Source of the DNA: Bog-473 sp963753115
Lineage (GTDB): Bacteria; Actinomycetota; Acidimicrobiia; Acidimicrobiales; RAAP-2
Reading direction: 5' to 3'
NCBI GenBank assembly: GCA_963753115.1
Contig: CAVWBB010000033.1
Coordinates: forward strand, 124,001-188,000
DNA: 64,000 nucleotides
Below the pieces are notes generated by a model. The model saw nothing but the letters and a program-made list of their open reading frames with translations, ran no database searches and had not been told where the DNA came from. Position 1 is the stretch's first letter, and every line of letters starts with the position of its first letter. Made by a program: the position numbers and the translations under genes. Of the stretch, positions 52,403 to 60,032 are shown in pieces.

Positions 52403-53498
52403 ATGGGTGAGGCCGCGCCCACGGCGGAGACGACGAGCCCGGCGGGCGACCTGGCCATCGGAGGCCCGATCGACCCGACGGAGATCCGCTACCGCCCCGG
52501 CGTCCGCCGCGAGGGCGCCTTCTGCGTGCAGTACGTCACCATCCACGGCTACCGCCGGGCCTACGTCAAGGCCGGCTCGGGGCCCGCGCTCCTCCTCATC
52601 CACGGCATCGGTGACAGCTCGGACTCGTGGCGTCCCGTCGTGGAGGAGCTGGCCAAGCACTACACCGTGGTCGCCCCGGACCTGCTCGGGCACGGGCGAT
52701 CCGAGAAGCCGCGGGCCGACTACTCGGTGGCCGGTTTCGCCAACGGGATGCGCGACCTGTTGAGCGTGCTCGAGGTCGACCGGGTCACGGTCGTCGGCCA
52801 CTCGCTCGGTGGCGGTGTGGCCGCGCAGTTCGCCTATCAGTTTCCGCAACTCGTGCGAGCGCCTGGTGCTCGTGGGCAGCGGGGGAGTGGGCCGGACGGT
52901 CAGCCCCCTGCTCCGCATGGCCGCCGTGCCCGGCATTGAGGCCCTGATGCCGTTCCTGGGCCTGCCGCCCGTCCGCTTCATGAGCCGCCTCGGCGCCGAT
53001 CTGTTGCGGCTCTTCGACACCGCGCTCGGGCGCGACGCCGAAGAGATCATGGCCGTGTTCGACGCGCTGCCCAACACGGAGGCCCGCATGGTGATCCTGC
53101 GCACACTCCGCTCGAGCGTCGACTGGCAGGGCCAGGTCATCACCATGGTGGACCGGGCCTATCTCGCCGAGGGCATCCCGACCCTGATCATCTGGGGCCG
53201 GCGCGACGCCATCATCCCGCTGGGGCACGGGCGGCTCATTCACACGGTCATGCCGGGCAGCGAGCTCGAGATCTTCGACGAGGCCGGTCACTTTCCCCAT
53301 CACACGGACCCGGCGCGCTTCGTGCGCGTCCTGCGCGGCTTCATGGAACGCTCCATGCCGGCGACCTTCGACGACCAAGGGTGGCGGGCCCGTCTGCTCC
53401 GCGGCGCACGCACGTCGGCGGCGGATCCGCCGCCGCCCGCCCGGGCGGACACCCCGGGTGCCACCGCCCTCGAGGGTTCTCGCCGCACCTCTCGGTAG
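52403..53498 (+). pseudogene. Alpha/beta hydrolase, frameshifted
   Basis: Reads from ATG 52403: VQYVTIHGYRRAYVKAGSGP, LLLIHGIGDSSDSWRPVVEE, VVAPDLLGHGRSEKP and the nucleophile elbow G-H-S-L-G-G. After FAYQFPQL (about 52848) the family sequence continues one frame over: CERLVLVGSGGVGRTVSPLL, Asp in IIWGRRDAIIPLGHG and His in FDEAGHFPHHTDP. Deleting one C in ctcgtgcg would restore one protein with a complete Ser-Asp-His triad. It ends with a Pro/Ala-rich tail. Mutation or assembly indel; substrate unknown. Confidence 0.8.
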
Positions 53499-53508
53499 GG
53501 TTCGCGAG

Positions 53509-54318
53509 GTGGAACACGCGGAGGCCGAGGAGGAGGTGCTGCACGGCGGGGTGGCGAACCGCGGCCTGGTGGTGCGAGTGGGCCCCCACGTGCTGCGGCC
53601 TTCGAATCCGCATTCGCCATCGATCTTCGCCTTCCTGCGCGAGGTGCGCGGTGCCGGCTTCGGCGGCGTGCCGTGGCCAGAGGGGATCGACGCCGACGGT
53701 CGCGAGCGGCTCGAGTTCATCGAGGGCGACGCGCCGGCGGCCCCCTATCCGGGGTGGGCCCTGGCGGACGGGGCGCTGGCCTCGGTGGCGGACCTCATGG
53801 CCCGGTTCCACCGGGCAGCAGCAGCGTTCGACCACCACCAGCCTGGTTTGACCTGGAACGACGAGATCGCGGATCCGCGAGGCGGCCCCATCGTGTGCCA
53901 CAACGACATCTGCCTGGAGAACGTCGTCTTCAGGGACGGCGTGGCCGTCGGGCTGCTCGACTTCGACTTCTGTGCGCCGGGCCGCCCGGTCTACGACCTG
54001 GCGCAGTTCGCCCGCATGTGCGTGCCGATCGACGACGACGAGAGCGCAGCGCTGCTCGGCTGGGACGGCCCGGACAAGCCGGCCCGTCTCCGCCTGGTGT
54101 GCGACAGCTACGGCCTCGAGCGGCCGGGACGTCACGAGCTGCTCGAGATCCTGGACGACGCCATGGCGCACAGCGGGGAGTTCGTCAAGCGCCATGCGGA
54201 CCTCGGAGAGCCCGGCTTCGTCTTGATGTGGGAGTGGATGGGGGGCCAAGAACGCTGGGACCGTCGCAAGCGCTGGTGGGCGGCGGACCGGCCCGCGTTC
54301 GTACGGGCGCTGGCCTAG
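53509..54318 (+). CDS. APH-family phosphotransferase
   Basis: 269 residues of the aminoglycoside phosphotransferase/choline kinase-like fold. The catalytic loop C-H-N-D-I-C-L-E-N and the metal motif L-L-D-F-D-F-C are clear; upstream GGVANRGLVVRVGPHVLRP forms the nucleotide-binding beta-hairpin. Start GTG 53509 is chosen to exclude a Pro/Arg-rich stretch overlapping the hydrolase tail. Such orphan kinases act on varied small molecules, and antibiotic resistance cannot be inferred. A 19-bp triplicate repeat follows the stop. Confidence 0.8.
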   Translation: MEHAEAEEEVLHGGVANRGLVVRVGPHVLRPSNPHSPSIFAFLREVRGAGFGGVPWPEGIDADGRERLEFIEGDAPAAPYPGWALADGALASVADLMARFHRAAAAFDHHQPGLTWNDEIADPRGGPIVCHNDICLENVVFRDGVAVGLLDFDFCAPGRPVYDLAQFARMCVPIDDDESAALLGWDGPDKPARLRLVCDSYGLERPGRHELLEILDDAMAHSGEFVKRHADLGEPGFVLMWEWMGGQERWDRRKRWWAADRPAFVRALA

Positions 54319-54348
54319 CGCCGCGGCGTCACGCACGCGGGGGCGATG

Positions 54349-54405
54349 CCCCGCAGATCACGCACCGCCCCGCAGATCACGCACCGCCCCGCAGATCACG
54401 CACCG
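54349..54405. repeat. Three exact tandem copies of a 19-bp unit
   Basis: CCCCGCAGATCACGCACCG occurs three times without a mismatch at 54349-54367, 54368-54386 and 54387-54405. It lies in the 94-bp gap between the APH-like kinase stop and the convergent thioesterase stop at 54413. Confidence 0.9.
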
Positions 54406-54412
54406 CGTGGCC

Positions 54413-54808
54413 TCAGTACAGGATCAGCTGGGTGCAGCGATACGAGGCCATCAACTTCTCGGTCGTCTCGTTCGTCACCGTGGCGTCCCACACCTGTGTC
54501 GTCCGCCCGAGATGCAACGGTGACGCCGTCGCCGCCACCTGCTCGCCCTCCCGTGCGCTCGAGACGAAGTTGGCGGAGCAGTCCACCGTGGTGAAGCTCC
54601 GGGCGCCCTCGGGCCAGTGGTGGCTGACCCCGAAGGCGCACAGGGCGTCGGCCATGGTGAGCACGACGGGCGCCCACAGGAAGCCCGTCCCTGCGATGAG
54701 CGGATGGGTGACGGTCAGGCGTGCCACCGGGTCCCGGTCCTCACCGGGCAGGGGCACGTCGATCCCGAGGAGCTCGAGGAAGTTGCGGGCGTCGTAGGGG
54801 GGCGGCAT
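54413..54808 (-). CDS. PaaI-type thioesterase (hotdog fold)
   Basis: 131 residues, start ATG 54808 (MPPPYDARNFLELLGIDVPL). The hotdog core is seen in LTVTHPLIAGTGFLWAPVVL, TMADALCAFGVSHHWPE, TTVDCSANFVSSAREGEQV and HLGRTTQVWDATVTNE. The H-P-L-I-A-G-T-G...A motif resembles the HGG...G active site of PaaI thioesterases, which hydrolyse acyl-CoA. The open frame extends far upstream but only as the antisense of hisG. Divergent from hisG with about 100 bases between the starts. Confidence 0.82.
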   Translation of the reverse strand: MPPPYDARNFLELLGIDVPLPGEDRDPVARLTVTHPLIAGTGFLWAPVVLTMADALCAFGVSHHWPEGARSFTTVDCSANFVSSAREGEQVAATASPLHLGRTTQVWDATVTNETTEKLMASYRCTQLILY

Positions 54809-54910
54809 GGGCCCCAGCTTGCCCGACCGGACCACGCCGTCGCCCCGCCGACCCGCATCCCGCCGTGCCCTGCCCGAACCGTATGGGCGCGTCTGCGAAG
54901 ATCTACCCCC

Positions 54911-55807
54911 ATGCTCCGCCTCGTCCTGCCCAAGGGCTCGCTCGAACGCGCCACCCTGCAGCTGTTCGAGGACGCCGACCTCGCCGTCAACCGCGCGTCG
55001 GACGTGGCCTACCGGGCGTCCATCGACGATCCCCGCATCGAAGAGGTGCGGATCCTGCGCCCGCAGGAGATCCCGGTCTACGTGGGCGACGGCCTGTTCG
55101 ACCTCGGCATCACGGGCCGCGACTGCGTGGAGGAGCGGGGGAGCGAGGTCGTCACGCTCGGCAAGCTCGCCTATTCGAAGGCCACCGCCAACCCGGCCCG
55201 GGTCGTGCTCGCCGTGGGCGCGGACTCCCCGGCGCACTCGCTGGCCGAGCTCGCCGCCGCCGTGGCCGACCGTCCCGGCCGGCTGCGCGTCAGCACCGAG
55301 TACCCCGAGCTGACCCGCCGCGCGCTGGAGGCCCACGGGATCGAGGCGGACATTGCGCTCTCCTACGGCGCCACCGAGGCGAAGGTGCCCGACATCGCCG
55401 ACGCCGTCGTCGACATGACGGAGACCGGCAGCGCGTTGCGCGCCGCAGGGCTGCGGGTCATCGAGACGCTGCTCGTGTCGCACACCGAGCTGATCGCCAA
55501 CCCCGCGTCGGCGGCGGACCCCGAGAAGCGCCACGCCATGGAGCAGATCCTCACGCTGCTGCAGGGGACGCTCGAGGCACGGGGCAAGGTGCTGGTGAAG
55601 CTCAACGTCGAGGCGGACCACCTCCATGCGGTGCTGGCCGTCCTGCCTTCCATGCGTGCCCCGACCATCTCGGAGCTCTCCGGTGGCGGCGCCTTCGCGC
55701 TCGAGGCGGTGGTGGCCAAGTCCGACATCAACATCCTCATCCCGGCGCTGCGCGATCAGGGTGCGAGTGACATCTTGGAGATCCCGCTGGCCAAGATCGT
55801 CCACTGA
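54911..55807 (+). CDS. hisG: ATP phosphoribosyltransferase (long form)
   Basis: First histidine enzyme. 298 residues: two periplasmic-binding-like domains (MLRLVLPKGSLERATLQLFE, VGDGLFDLGITGRDCVEER, PRP-loop-like TEYPELTRRALEAHGI and VDMTETGSALRAAGL) followed by the C-terminal ACT-like regulatory domain (NVEADHLHAVLAVLPSMRAP, VAKSDINILIPALRDQGA) that binds histidine for feedback. The long form needs no HisZ. hisE, which usually precedes it in actinobacteria, is not present. Confidence 0.95.
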   Translation: MLRLVLPKGSLERATLQLFEDADLAVNRASDVAYRASIDDPRIEEVRILRPQEIPVYVGDGLFDLGITGRDCVEERGSEVVTLGKLAYSKATANPARVVLAVGADSPAHSLAELAAAVADRPGRLRVSTEYPELTRRALEAHGIEADIALSYGATEAKVPDIADAVVDMTETGSALRAAGLRVIETLLVSHTELIANPASAADPEKRHAMEQILTLLQGTLEARGKVLVKLNVEADHLHAVLAVLPSMRAPTISELSGGGAFALEAVVAKSDINILIPALRDQGASDILEIPLAKIVH

Positions 55808-55808
55808 C

Positions 55809-56042
55809 GTGGCCGGCCCCGTCCCGTCCGCCGGGCCGCATCACGGGCGCGTCGCCTCGTTCGACCCCGCTCGCGGCCTCGGTGCCGTCGACGACGACGA
55901 CGGGGCACGCTTCGGCTTCCACGCCACCGCCATCGCGGACGGCAGCCGGCGTATTGCGGTCGGGACGGCGGTGGTGTTCACCGTGTCCCCGGGCCACCGC
56001 GGCCGCTACGAGGCGCGGTCGCTGGCGCCCGCCTCGACCTGA
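55809..56042 (+). CDS. Cold-shock-like OB-fold protein (77 aa)
   Basis: GTG 55809 lies one base after the hisG stop. GRVASFDPARGLGAVDDDDG, then ARFGFHATAIADGSRRIAVG and VVFTVSPGHRGRYEARSL align with a cold-shock domain: the first RNP-like strand is altered (G-L-G-A-V in place of G-Y-G-F-I) but F-G-F-H-A-T-A-I keeps the second. Probably a divergent nucleic-acid binding protein. The last 37 bases overlap the 3' end of the tetR gene on the opposite strand. Confidence 0.7.
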   Translation: MAGPVPSAGPHHGRVASFDPARGLGAVDDDDGARFGFHATAIADGSRRIAVGTAVVFTVSPGHRGRYEARSLAPAST

Positions 56043-56611
56043 CGCTCCCACCACCGGCCGCGGTAGCCGGCGGCGAAGACCTCCAGGGCGGCTGCCGCGC
56101 CGGCACGGTCGCCGGTGGCCAGCAGGTCGAGCAACAACCCGCGGATGACCGCCAGCCCGAGACGGGCGTGGGTCCGGGCGACGTCGGGCGGCACGCCGAG
56201 CGGGGCGGAGAGTGCCACGTTGGCGTCGAGCCAGCGTGCAATGTCGTCGGTCAGCAGCGGCCGGATCGACTCGTCCCCTTGCAGCGCACGCCCGTAGAGG
56301 GCGAAGAAGAGCCGCTCGAAGTCGCCCAGCGCCGGATCGGCCAGGTAGGCCCACATGCGGCGGATCAGGACGTCGGACTCGCCGACGGCCTCCTCGGCCT
56401 GGGCCGCGAGGCGCGCCTGGGTTCTGGCCTCCACCTCGCGCACGACCTCGAGCAGGAGGCCGTCCTTGGAGCCGAAGTGGTAGAGGAGCATGCGGTGGCT
56501 GCTCCCGACCGCCTCGGCAATGCGGCGCAGGCTCTGGTCGGCCAGCCCCTCGGCGGCGAAGTGCGCGATCACGGCGTCGAGGAGGCGCGCCCGGGCGTCT
56601 TGTCCGCTCAT
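56006..56611 (-). CDS. TetR-family transcriptional regulator
   Basis: 201 residues. The N-terminal helix-turn-helix reads ARLLDAVIAHFAAEGLADQS, LRRIAEAVGSSHRMLLYHFG and SKDGLLLEVVREVE, the classic TetR signature; the C-terminal ligand domain is helical with an aromatic/Arg-rich end. A perfect 8+2+8 palindrome overlaps its start codon and lies between it and the divergent SRPBCC gene, so it most likely represses both genes. Its ligand is unknown. Confidence 0.9.
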   Translation of the reverse strand: MSGQDARARLLDAVIAHFAAEGLADQSLRRIAEAVGSSHRMLLYHFGSKDGLLLEVVREVEARTQARLAAQAEEAVGESDVLIRRMWAYLADPALGDFERLFFALYGRALQGDESIRPLLTDDIARWLDANVALSAPLGVPPDVARTHARLGLAVIRGLLLDLLATGDRAGAAAALEVFAAGYRGRWWERQVEAGASDRAS

Positions 56612-56627
56612 GTACCAAATGGTACAT
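56610..56627. promoter_or_regulatory. TetR operator, perfect palindrome
   Basis: ATGTACCA-AA-TGGTACAT: 8-bp perfect arms around AA. It begins inside the tetR start codon and contains TACATT (56623-56628), a plausible -10 for the SRPBCC gene 13-31 bases downstream. Binding by a TetR dimer would block both genes. Confidence 0.75.
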
Positions 56628-56658
56628 TACTGGGAGACGAATGGAGAGGAGGGCAGTC

Positions 56659-57102
56659 ATGGCCCCACTGGTGATCGACGAGACGGCGACGACGAGGGCC
56701 GACCCGGCAGCGGTCTACGCCCTGCTGGCCGACGGCTCCACCTGGCCGGAATGGTCGCCCATCGGCGCCTTCGAGCTCATTGCCCCCGGCGAAGGGACAC
56801 CCGAGGGGCTCGGTGCGGTGCGGCTGTTCACCACCGGCCGGCACAAGAGCCGGGAACGCGTGGTGGAGTGCCGGCCGGGGGAGCGGTTCGCCTACGTGCT
56901 GGAGAAGGGGCTGCCGCTCGCCGGCTACAAGGCGGTCATCACCCTGACGCCGACCGGGGGCGGGACGTCCGTCAACTGGCACTCGACCTTCCGGGCGAAG
57001 GTGCCCGGCACCGGGTGGCTCTACCGCCGCGAGCTGGGCAAATTCATAAGGCAAACGGTCGAGGGCCTGGCCGCGGCGACCGACCGCGCCCGGGCCTCGT
57101 AG
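56659..57102 (+). CDS. SRPBCC (START-like) family protein
   Basis: 147 residues; start ATG 56659 has GAGAGGAGGG immediately upstream, better than ATG 56641. The fold is shown by LVIDETATTRADPAAVYALL, STWPEWSPIGAFELIAPGEG, then RERVVECRPGERFAYVLEKG and TVNWHSTFRAKVPGTG-like SVNWHSTFRAKVPGTGWLY. This is the polyketide cyclase/dehydrase-like helix-grip fold that binds hydrophobic ligands. Divergence from a TetR gene suggests a ligand-inducible module. Function unknown. Confidence 0.85.
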   Translation: MAPLVIDETATTRADPAAVYALLADGSTWPEWSPIGAFELIAPGEGTPEGLGAVRLFTTGRHKSRERVVECRPGERFAYVLEKGLPLAGYKAVITLTPTGGGTSVNWHSTFRAKVPGTGWLYRRELGKFIRQTVEGLAAATDRARAS

Positions 57103-57120
57103 ACCGCGAGTTGTGGACCG

Positions 57121-57579
57121 CTAGTTCTTGATCCGCCCGCTGTTGGCGGCGCTCTCGGCCCCGGTGCTCTCGACGCCCTCGAGGCTGACGTAGGCCAGGC
57201 GGAGCTGGGACAGCGATTCGAGCAGGGCGGGCTCGGCCTCGCCGAGGCGCCCCTCGAGCCCCTGGAGCAGGGCACCCAGGCCGTCGATGGCCAGCCGGGC
57301 CTGGAAGAGCATCGGCGGGGTCTGCGAGAGGTAGATGGCGGCCAGCTCGAAGAGTCCGTAGCAGTGGTTGGCCACGACCACCTCGGCCGGCGTGTGGGCC
57401 AGCTGGGCCCGCATCGCGTCGACCTCGGCCTGGGCCGCCGCCTGCTCCTCGGTCAGGGGCGGCTCCGGTGACGCCTGCGTGACGTCGGTGTCGCCCTTCG
57501 GATCGTTCGGCGGCGGGGCGGCGTCGTTCCCCTCCTTCTTGGGGAAATGCTCGCCCGCCGGTGTCCACAAGCTGCTCAT
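57121..57579 (-). CDS. DUF1844-like protein
   Basis: 152 residues. An acidic, Pro-rich N-terminal half is followed by helices HCYGLFELAAIYLSQTPPML, FQARLAIDGLGALLQGLEGR and LGEAEPALLESLSQLRLAYV, matching the small helical DUF1844 domain found beside infC in actinobacteria. Function unknown. ATG 57579 is preceded on the minus strand by TAGGGT and six bases, so it is likely leaderless from a promoter shared head-to-head with infC. Confidence 0.7.
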   Translation of the reverse strand: MSSLWTPAGEHFPKKEGNDAAPPPNDPKGDTDVTQASPEPPLTEEQAAAQAEVDAMRAQLAHTPAEVVVANHCYGLFELAAIYLSQTPPMLFQARLAIDGLGALLQGLEGRLGEAEPALLESLSQLRLAYVSLEGVESTGAESAANSGRIKN

Positions 57580-57584
57580 GCTGG

Positions 57585-57591
57585 TACCCTA
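57585..57591. promoter_or_regulatory. Overlapping divergent -10 boxes (infC / DUF1844-like gene)
   Basis: TACCCTA contains TACCCT reading right (57585-57590, to infC) and TAGGGT reading left (57586-57591, 6 nt before the DUF1844-like ATG). Both fit the TAnnnT pattern, giving a symmetric bidirectional promoter. Confidence 0.4.
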
Positions 57592-57735
57592 TGCTCCTTG
57601 ACTACATGGAAGCGGGGCCCCCAATGAGCGGCCTCCACCTGGCCACCACCCTGCCTTGCGGGGACCATCGTGCGCCAGGTCGAACGTCCTTCGGATGCGG
57701 GCTCTGCCCGCTCGTCGGCCCCGCGTCCACCGATT

Positions 57736-57758
57736 GGCTCGCGGAAGGACCGCGAGCC
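57736..57758 (+). promoter_or_regulatory. infC leader hairpin
   Basis: GGCTCGCGG (57736-57744), loop AAGGA, CCGCGAGCC (57750-57758): a perfect 9-bp stem carrying a Shine-Dalgarno-like loop, 22 bases upstream of the infC start. It sits in a leader of about 180 nt, long for this window. It could be a binding site for IF3, L20 or another regulator; that is inference. Confidence 0.45.
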
Positions 57759-57780
57759 CGAGTGAGAGGTGTGATGACGC

Positions 57781-58509
57781 ATCGTCGCTGAAACCACAAC
57801 TGAGCATCGGATCAATGACCGAATCCGTGCCCGTGAAGTCCGGCTCGTGGACCCAGACGGTGTGCAACTAGGCATCAAGCCGCTCCCCGAAGCCCTGGCG
57901 ATCGCCAAGGAGCTCGATCTCGACCTGGTCGAGGTTGCGCCCATGGCCAACCCGCCGGTGTGCCGGATCATGGACTTCGGCAAGTTCAAGTTCGACGAGG
58001 CCCAGCGGGCCAAGGAGAGCCGCCGCAAGACGGTCCACGTCGGGATCAAGGAGATGAAGTACCGGCCGAAGATCGGTCCGGGGGACTTCGACACCAAGAC
58101 CCGGCAGGTGGCCAAGTTCCTGGGCGAAGGGCACAAGGTCAAGATCACGATCATGTTCCGAGGCCGCGAGGTGTACCACCCCGAGCACGGGAAGCGGATC
58201 CTCGACCGCATTGCCGAGCAGATGGAGGGTGTGGCCAAGGTGGAGGCCGAGCCCAAGCTCGACAACCGCAACATGATCATGGTGCTCGCCCCCGACAAGC
58301 GGGCCCGTCAGGCCGCCCAGTCGAGAGCCACCAACCAGAACCGCACCGACAAGTCCGGTGCCAGTGCTCCTCCCAGAGCGGGTGCCGAAGCGGCAGCCGG
58401 AAACGGAGCGGGCGAGGCAGCGGCCACCCCCGCCGAGGGGAACGGAAGTGCGGCAGCCGGTGCAGGCAGTGGAGCCAGCGAAGTCGCAGCATCAGCCGAA
58501 GAGGGATGA
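57781..58509 (+). CDS. infC: Translation initiation factor IF-3
   Basis: 242 residues if started at ATC 57781: EHRINDRIRAREVRLVDPDG begins the canonical N-domain, then GIKPLPEALAIAKELDLDLV, MDFGKFKFDEAQRAKESRRK and the C-domain KIGPGDFDTKTRQVAKFLGE. A stop (TGA 57775-57777) lies two codons upstream, and the next standard start (GTG 57847) would delete the conserved RINDRIR region, so an AUC start is the only option that keeps a full IF-3. AUU/AUC starts are the known autoregulatory feature of infC. The C-terminus carries an extra ~65-residue Ala/Gly-rich tail. Confidence 0.93.
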   Translation: MVAETTTEHRINDRIRAREVRLVDPDGVQLGIKPLPEALAIAKELDLDLVEVAPMANPPVCRIMDFGKFKFDEAQRAKESRRKTVHVGIKEMKYRPKIGPGDFDTKTRQVAKFLGEGHKVKITIMFRGREVYHPEHGKRILDRIAEQMEGVAKVEAEPKLDNRNMIMVLAPDKRARQAAQSRATNQNRTDKSGASAPPRAGAEAAAGNGAGEAAATPAEGNGSAAAGAGSGASEVAASAEEG

Positions 58510-58513
58510 CGCA

Positions 58514-58708
58514 ATGCCGAAGATGAAGACGGACCGGGGCGCCGCCAAGCGCATCAAGGTCACCGGTTCCGGCCGGTTGCGCCGGCGCAAGGCCTTCCGT
58601 TCGCACATTCTCGAGAAGAAGAGCAGCGTGCGGACGCGGCGGCTCGGGCGCGAGGCGGACATCTCCAAGGCGGACGAGCGGGCGGCGCGCCGCATGCTCG
58701 GCATCTGA
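58514..58708 (+). CDS. rpmI: 50S ribosomal protein L35
   Basis: 64 residues: MPKMKTDRGAAKRIKVTGSG, then RLRRRKAFRSHILEKKSSVR. Basic and full length. It follows infC by four bases and precedes rplT in the conserved infC-rpmI-rplT order. Its ATG has GAGGGATGAC upstream. Confidence 0.97.
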   Translation: MPKMKTDRGAAKRIKVTGSGRLRRRKAFRSHILEKKSSVRTRRLGREADISKADERAARRMLGI

Positions 58709-58781
58709 GCGCGGAAGAGCACCAGCGCCCCCGGCGCACACCCACTGACACACCGAGAGATCTGATGAGAGGAGCACCCCC

Positions 58782-59165
58782 ATGGCCAGAGTGAAGCGGT
58801 CCGTCCACGGCCGCAAGCACCATCGCGCTGTCCTCGAGCAGGCGAAGGGGTACTACGGAAACAAGAGCCGTTCGTACCGGGCGGCCAACGAGCAGCTCAT
58901 GCACTCCATGCAGTACGCCTTCCGGGACCGCCGTGCCCGGAAGGGCGACTTCCGCAAGCTGTGGATCCAGCGCATCAACGCGGGAGCCCGGCAGCACGGC
59001 ATGAGCTACAGCCGGCTCATCAACGGCCTGCACCTGGCCGGCGTGGAGGTGGACCGCAAGGTCCTGGCCGATCTCGCCGTCAGCGACGCCGAGGCGTTCG
59101 GGGCGCTCGTGGCGACCGCGCAGGATGCGCTGTCCAAGGCGCCCGTGGCCGAGGTCGCTTCCTGA
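58782..59165 (+). CDS. rplT: 50S ribosomal protein L20
   Basis: 127 residues: MARVKRSVHGRKHHRAVLEQ, AKGYYGNKSRSYRAANEQLM, RKGDFRKLWIQRINAGARQH and GMSYSRLINGLHLAGVEVDR. L20 organises early 23S folding and in some bacteria represses this operon through an infC leader. AGAGGAGCACCCCC precedes the ATG. The stop (TGA 59163-59165) overlaps the candidate CTG start of the rRNA methyltransferase gene. Confidence 0.97.
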   Translation: MARVKRSVHGRKHHRAVLEQAKGYYGNKSRSYRAANEQLMHSMQYAFRDRRARKGDFRKLWIQRINAGARQHGMSYSRLINGLHLAGVEVDRKVLADLAVSDAEAFGALVATAQDALSKAPVAEVAS

Positions 59166-60028
59166 CCCAGCGGCTCGCCTTCTCGCACCGGCGGGTTCGC
59201 CGGCTGCGCGGGCTGCTGCAGAAGCGTTCGGCGCGCTGGAGCGAGCGCGCCTTCGTCGCCGAGGGGGCGGAGCTCATCCGTTGCGCCTTTGACGCAGGCG
59301 TGCCGGTCGAGACGCTCTACGTGTCGCCCGCCGGTGACGACGACCGCGCCGTCCAAGACGTGCGCCGCCGCGCCGACGCGGCCGGCGTGCGGGTGTTCCA
59401 CCTGGGCGCCGGGGTCCTGGAGCGGGTGGCCGACACGGTCACGCCCCAACCGGTGCTGGCGGTGCTCCCCATGCTGGAGGAGCCGCCGGCGGAGGCCGGT
59501 CCCTGGGCCGCCCGGGACGGTGCGCTGATCGTGGTCCTCGTCGACGTGCGGGATCCGGGCAACGCCGGCACCGTGTTGCGGGCGGCGGACGCCTCGGGGT
59601 CGGCGCTGGTCGTCTACGCCGGCGATTCCGTCGATCCCTACAACCCCAAGACGGTGCGCTCCTCGGCCGGCTCCCTCTTCCACGTGCCCCTGGCCGTGCG
59701 GTCCGACCCGCGGGCGCTCGCCTCGGAATTGGCGACCGCCGGCTTCCGCACGCTGGCCACGGTCGTGCGGGACGGCGAGGACTATGCGGCGCTCGACTGG
59801 TCGGTGCCCACCGCGGTCTTCCTCGGCAACGAGTCCGCCGGCCTCGATCCCGATGTCAGCGCTGCGCTCTCGGGTGCCCTGGGCATCCCCATGGCGGGGC
59901 GGGCCGAGTCCCTGAACGTCGGCGTGGCCTGTGCCGTGATCTGCTTCGAGGCGTTCCGCCAACGCCGGGGTGGTGGCGCCGCGCCACGTAGCATCGAGGG
60001 CGGCGGCTCGGCGCGACCTGGTACCTGA
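59162..60028 (+). CDS. tsnR: SpoU/TrmH-family 2'-O-methyltransferase (TsnR-like)
   Basis: 288 residues. N-terminal substrate-binding domain (LRGLLQKRSARWSERAFVAE, EGAELIRCAFDAGVP) and the knotted SPOUT domain with motif 1 VDVRDPGNAGTVLRAADASG, motif 2 VFLGNESAGL and motif 3 IPMAGRAESLNVGVACAV. It 2'-O-methylates rRNA or tRNA. No ATG, GTG or TTG lies in frame near the expected N-terminus; CTG 59162 overlaps the rplT stop (CTGA) and has GAGG seven bases upstream, so I infer a CUG start with coupling. Confidence 0.88.
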   Translation: MTQRLAFSHRRVRRLRGLLQKRSARWSERAFVAEGAELIRCAFDAGVPVETLYVSPAGDDDRAVQDVRRRADAAGVRVFHLGAGVLERVADTVTPQPVLAVLPMLEEPPAEAGPWAARDGALIVVLVDVRDPGNAGTVLRAADASGSALVVYAGDSVDPYNPKTVRSSAGSLFHVPLAVRSDPRALASELATAGFRTLATVVRDGEDYAALDWSVPTAVFLGNESAGLDPDVSAALSGALGIPMAGRAESLNVGVACAVICFEAFRQRRGGGAAPRSIEGGGSARPGT

Positions 60029-60032
60029 CGAC

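Noticed and set aside
54349..54405. CRISPR-like repeat
   Set aside because: Units are directly adjacent with no spacers and there are no cas genes.
59970..60032. 21-codon N-terminal extension of pheS
   Set aside because: It overlaps the tsnR C-terminus and reads as its shadow; ATG 60033 matches the family start.
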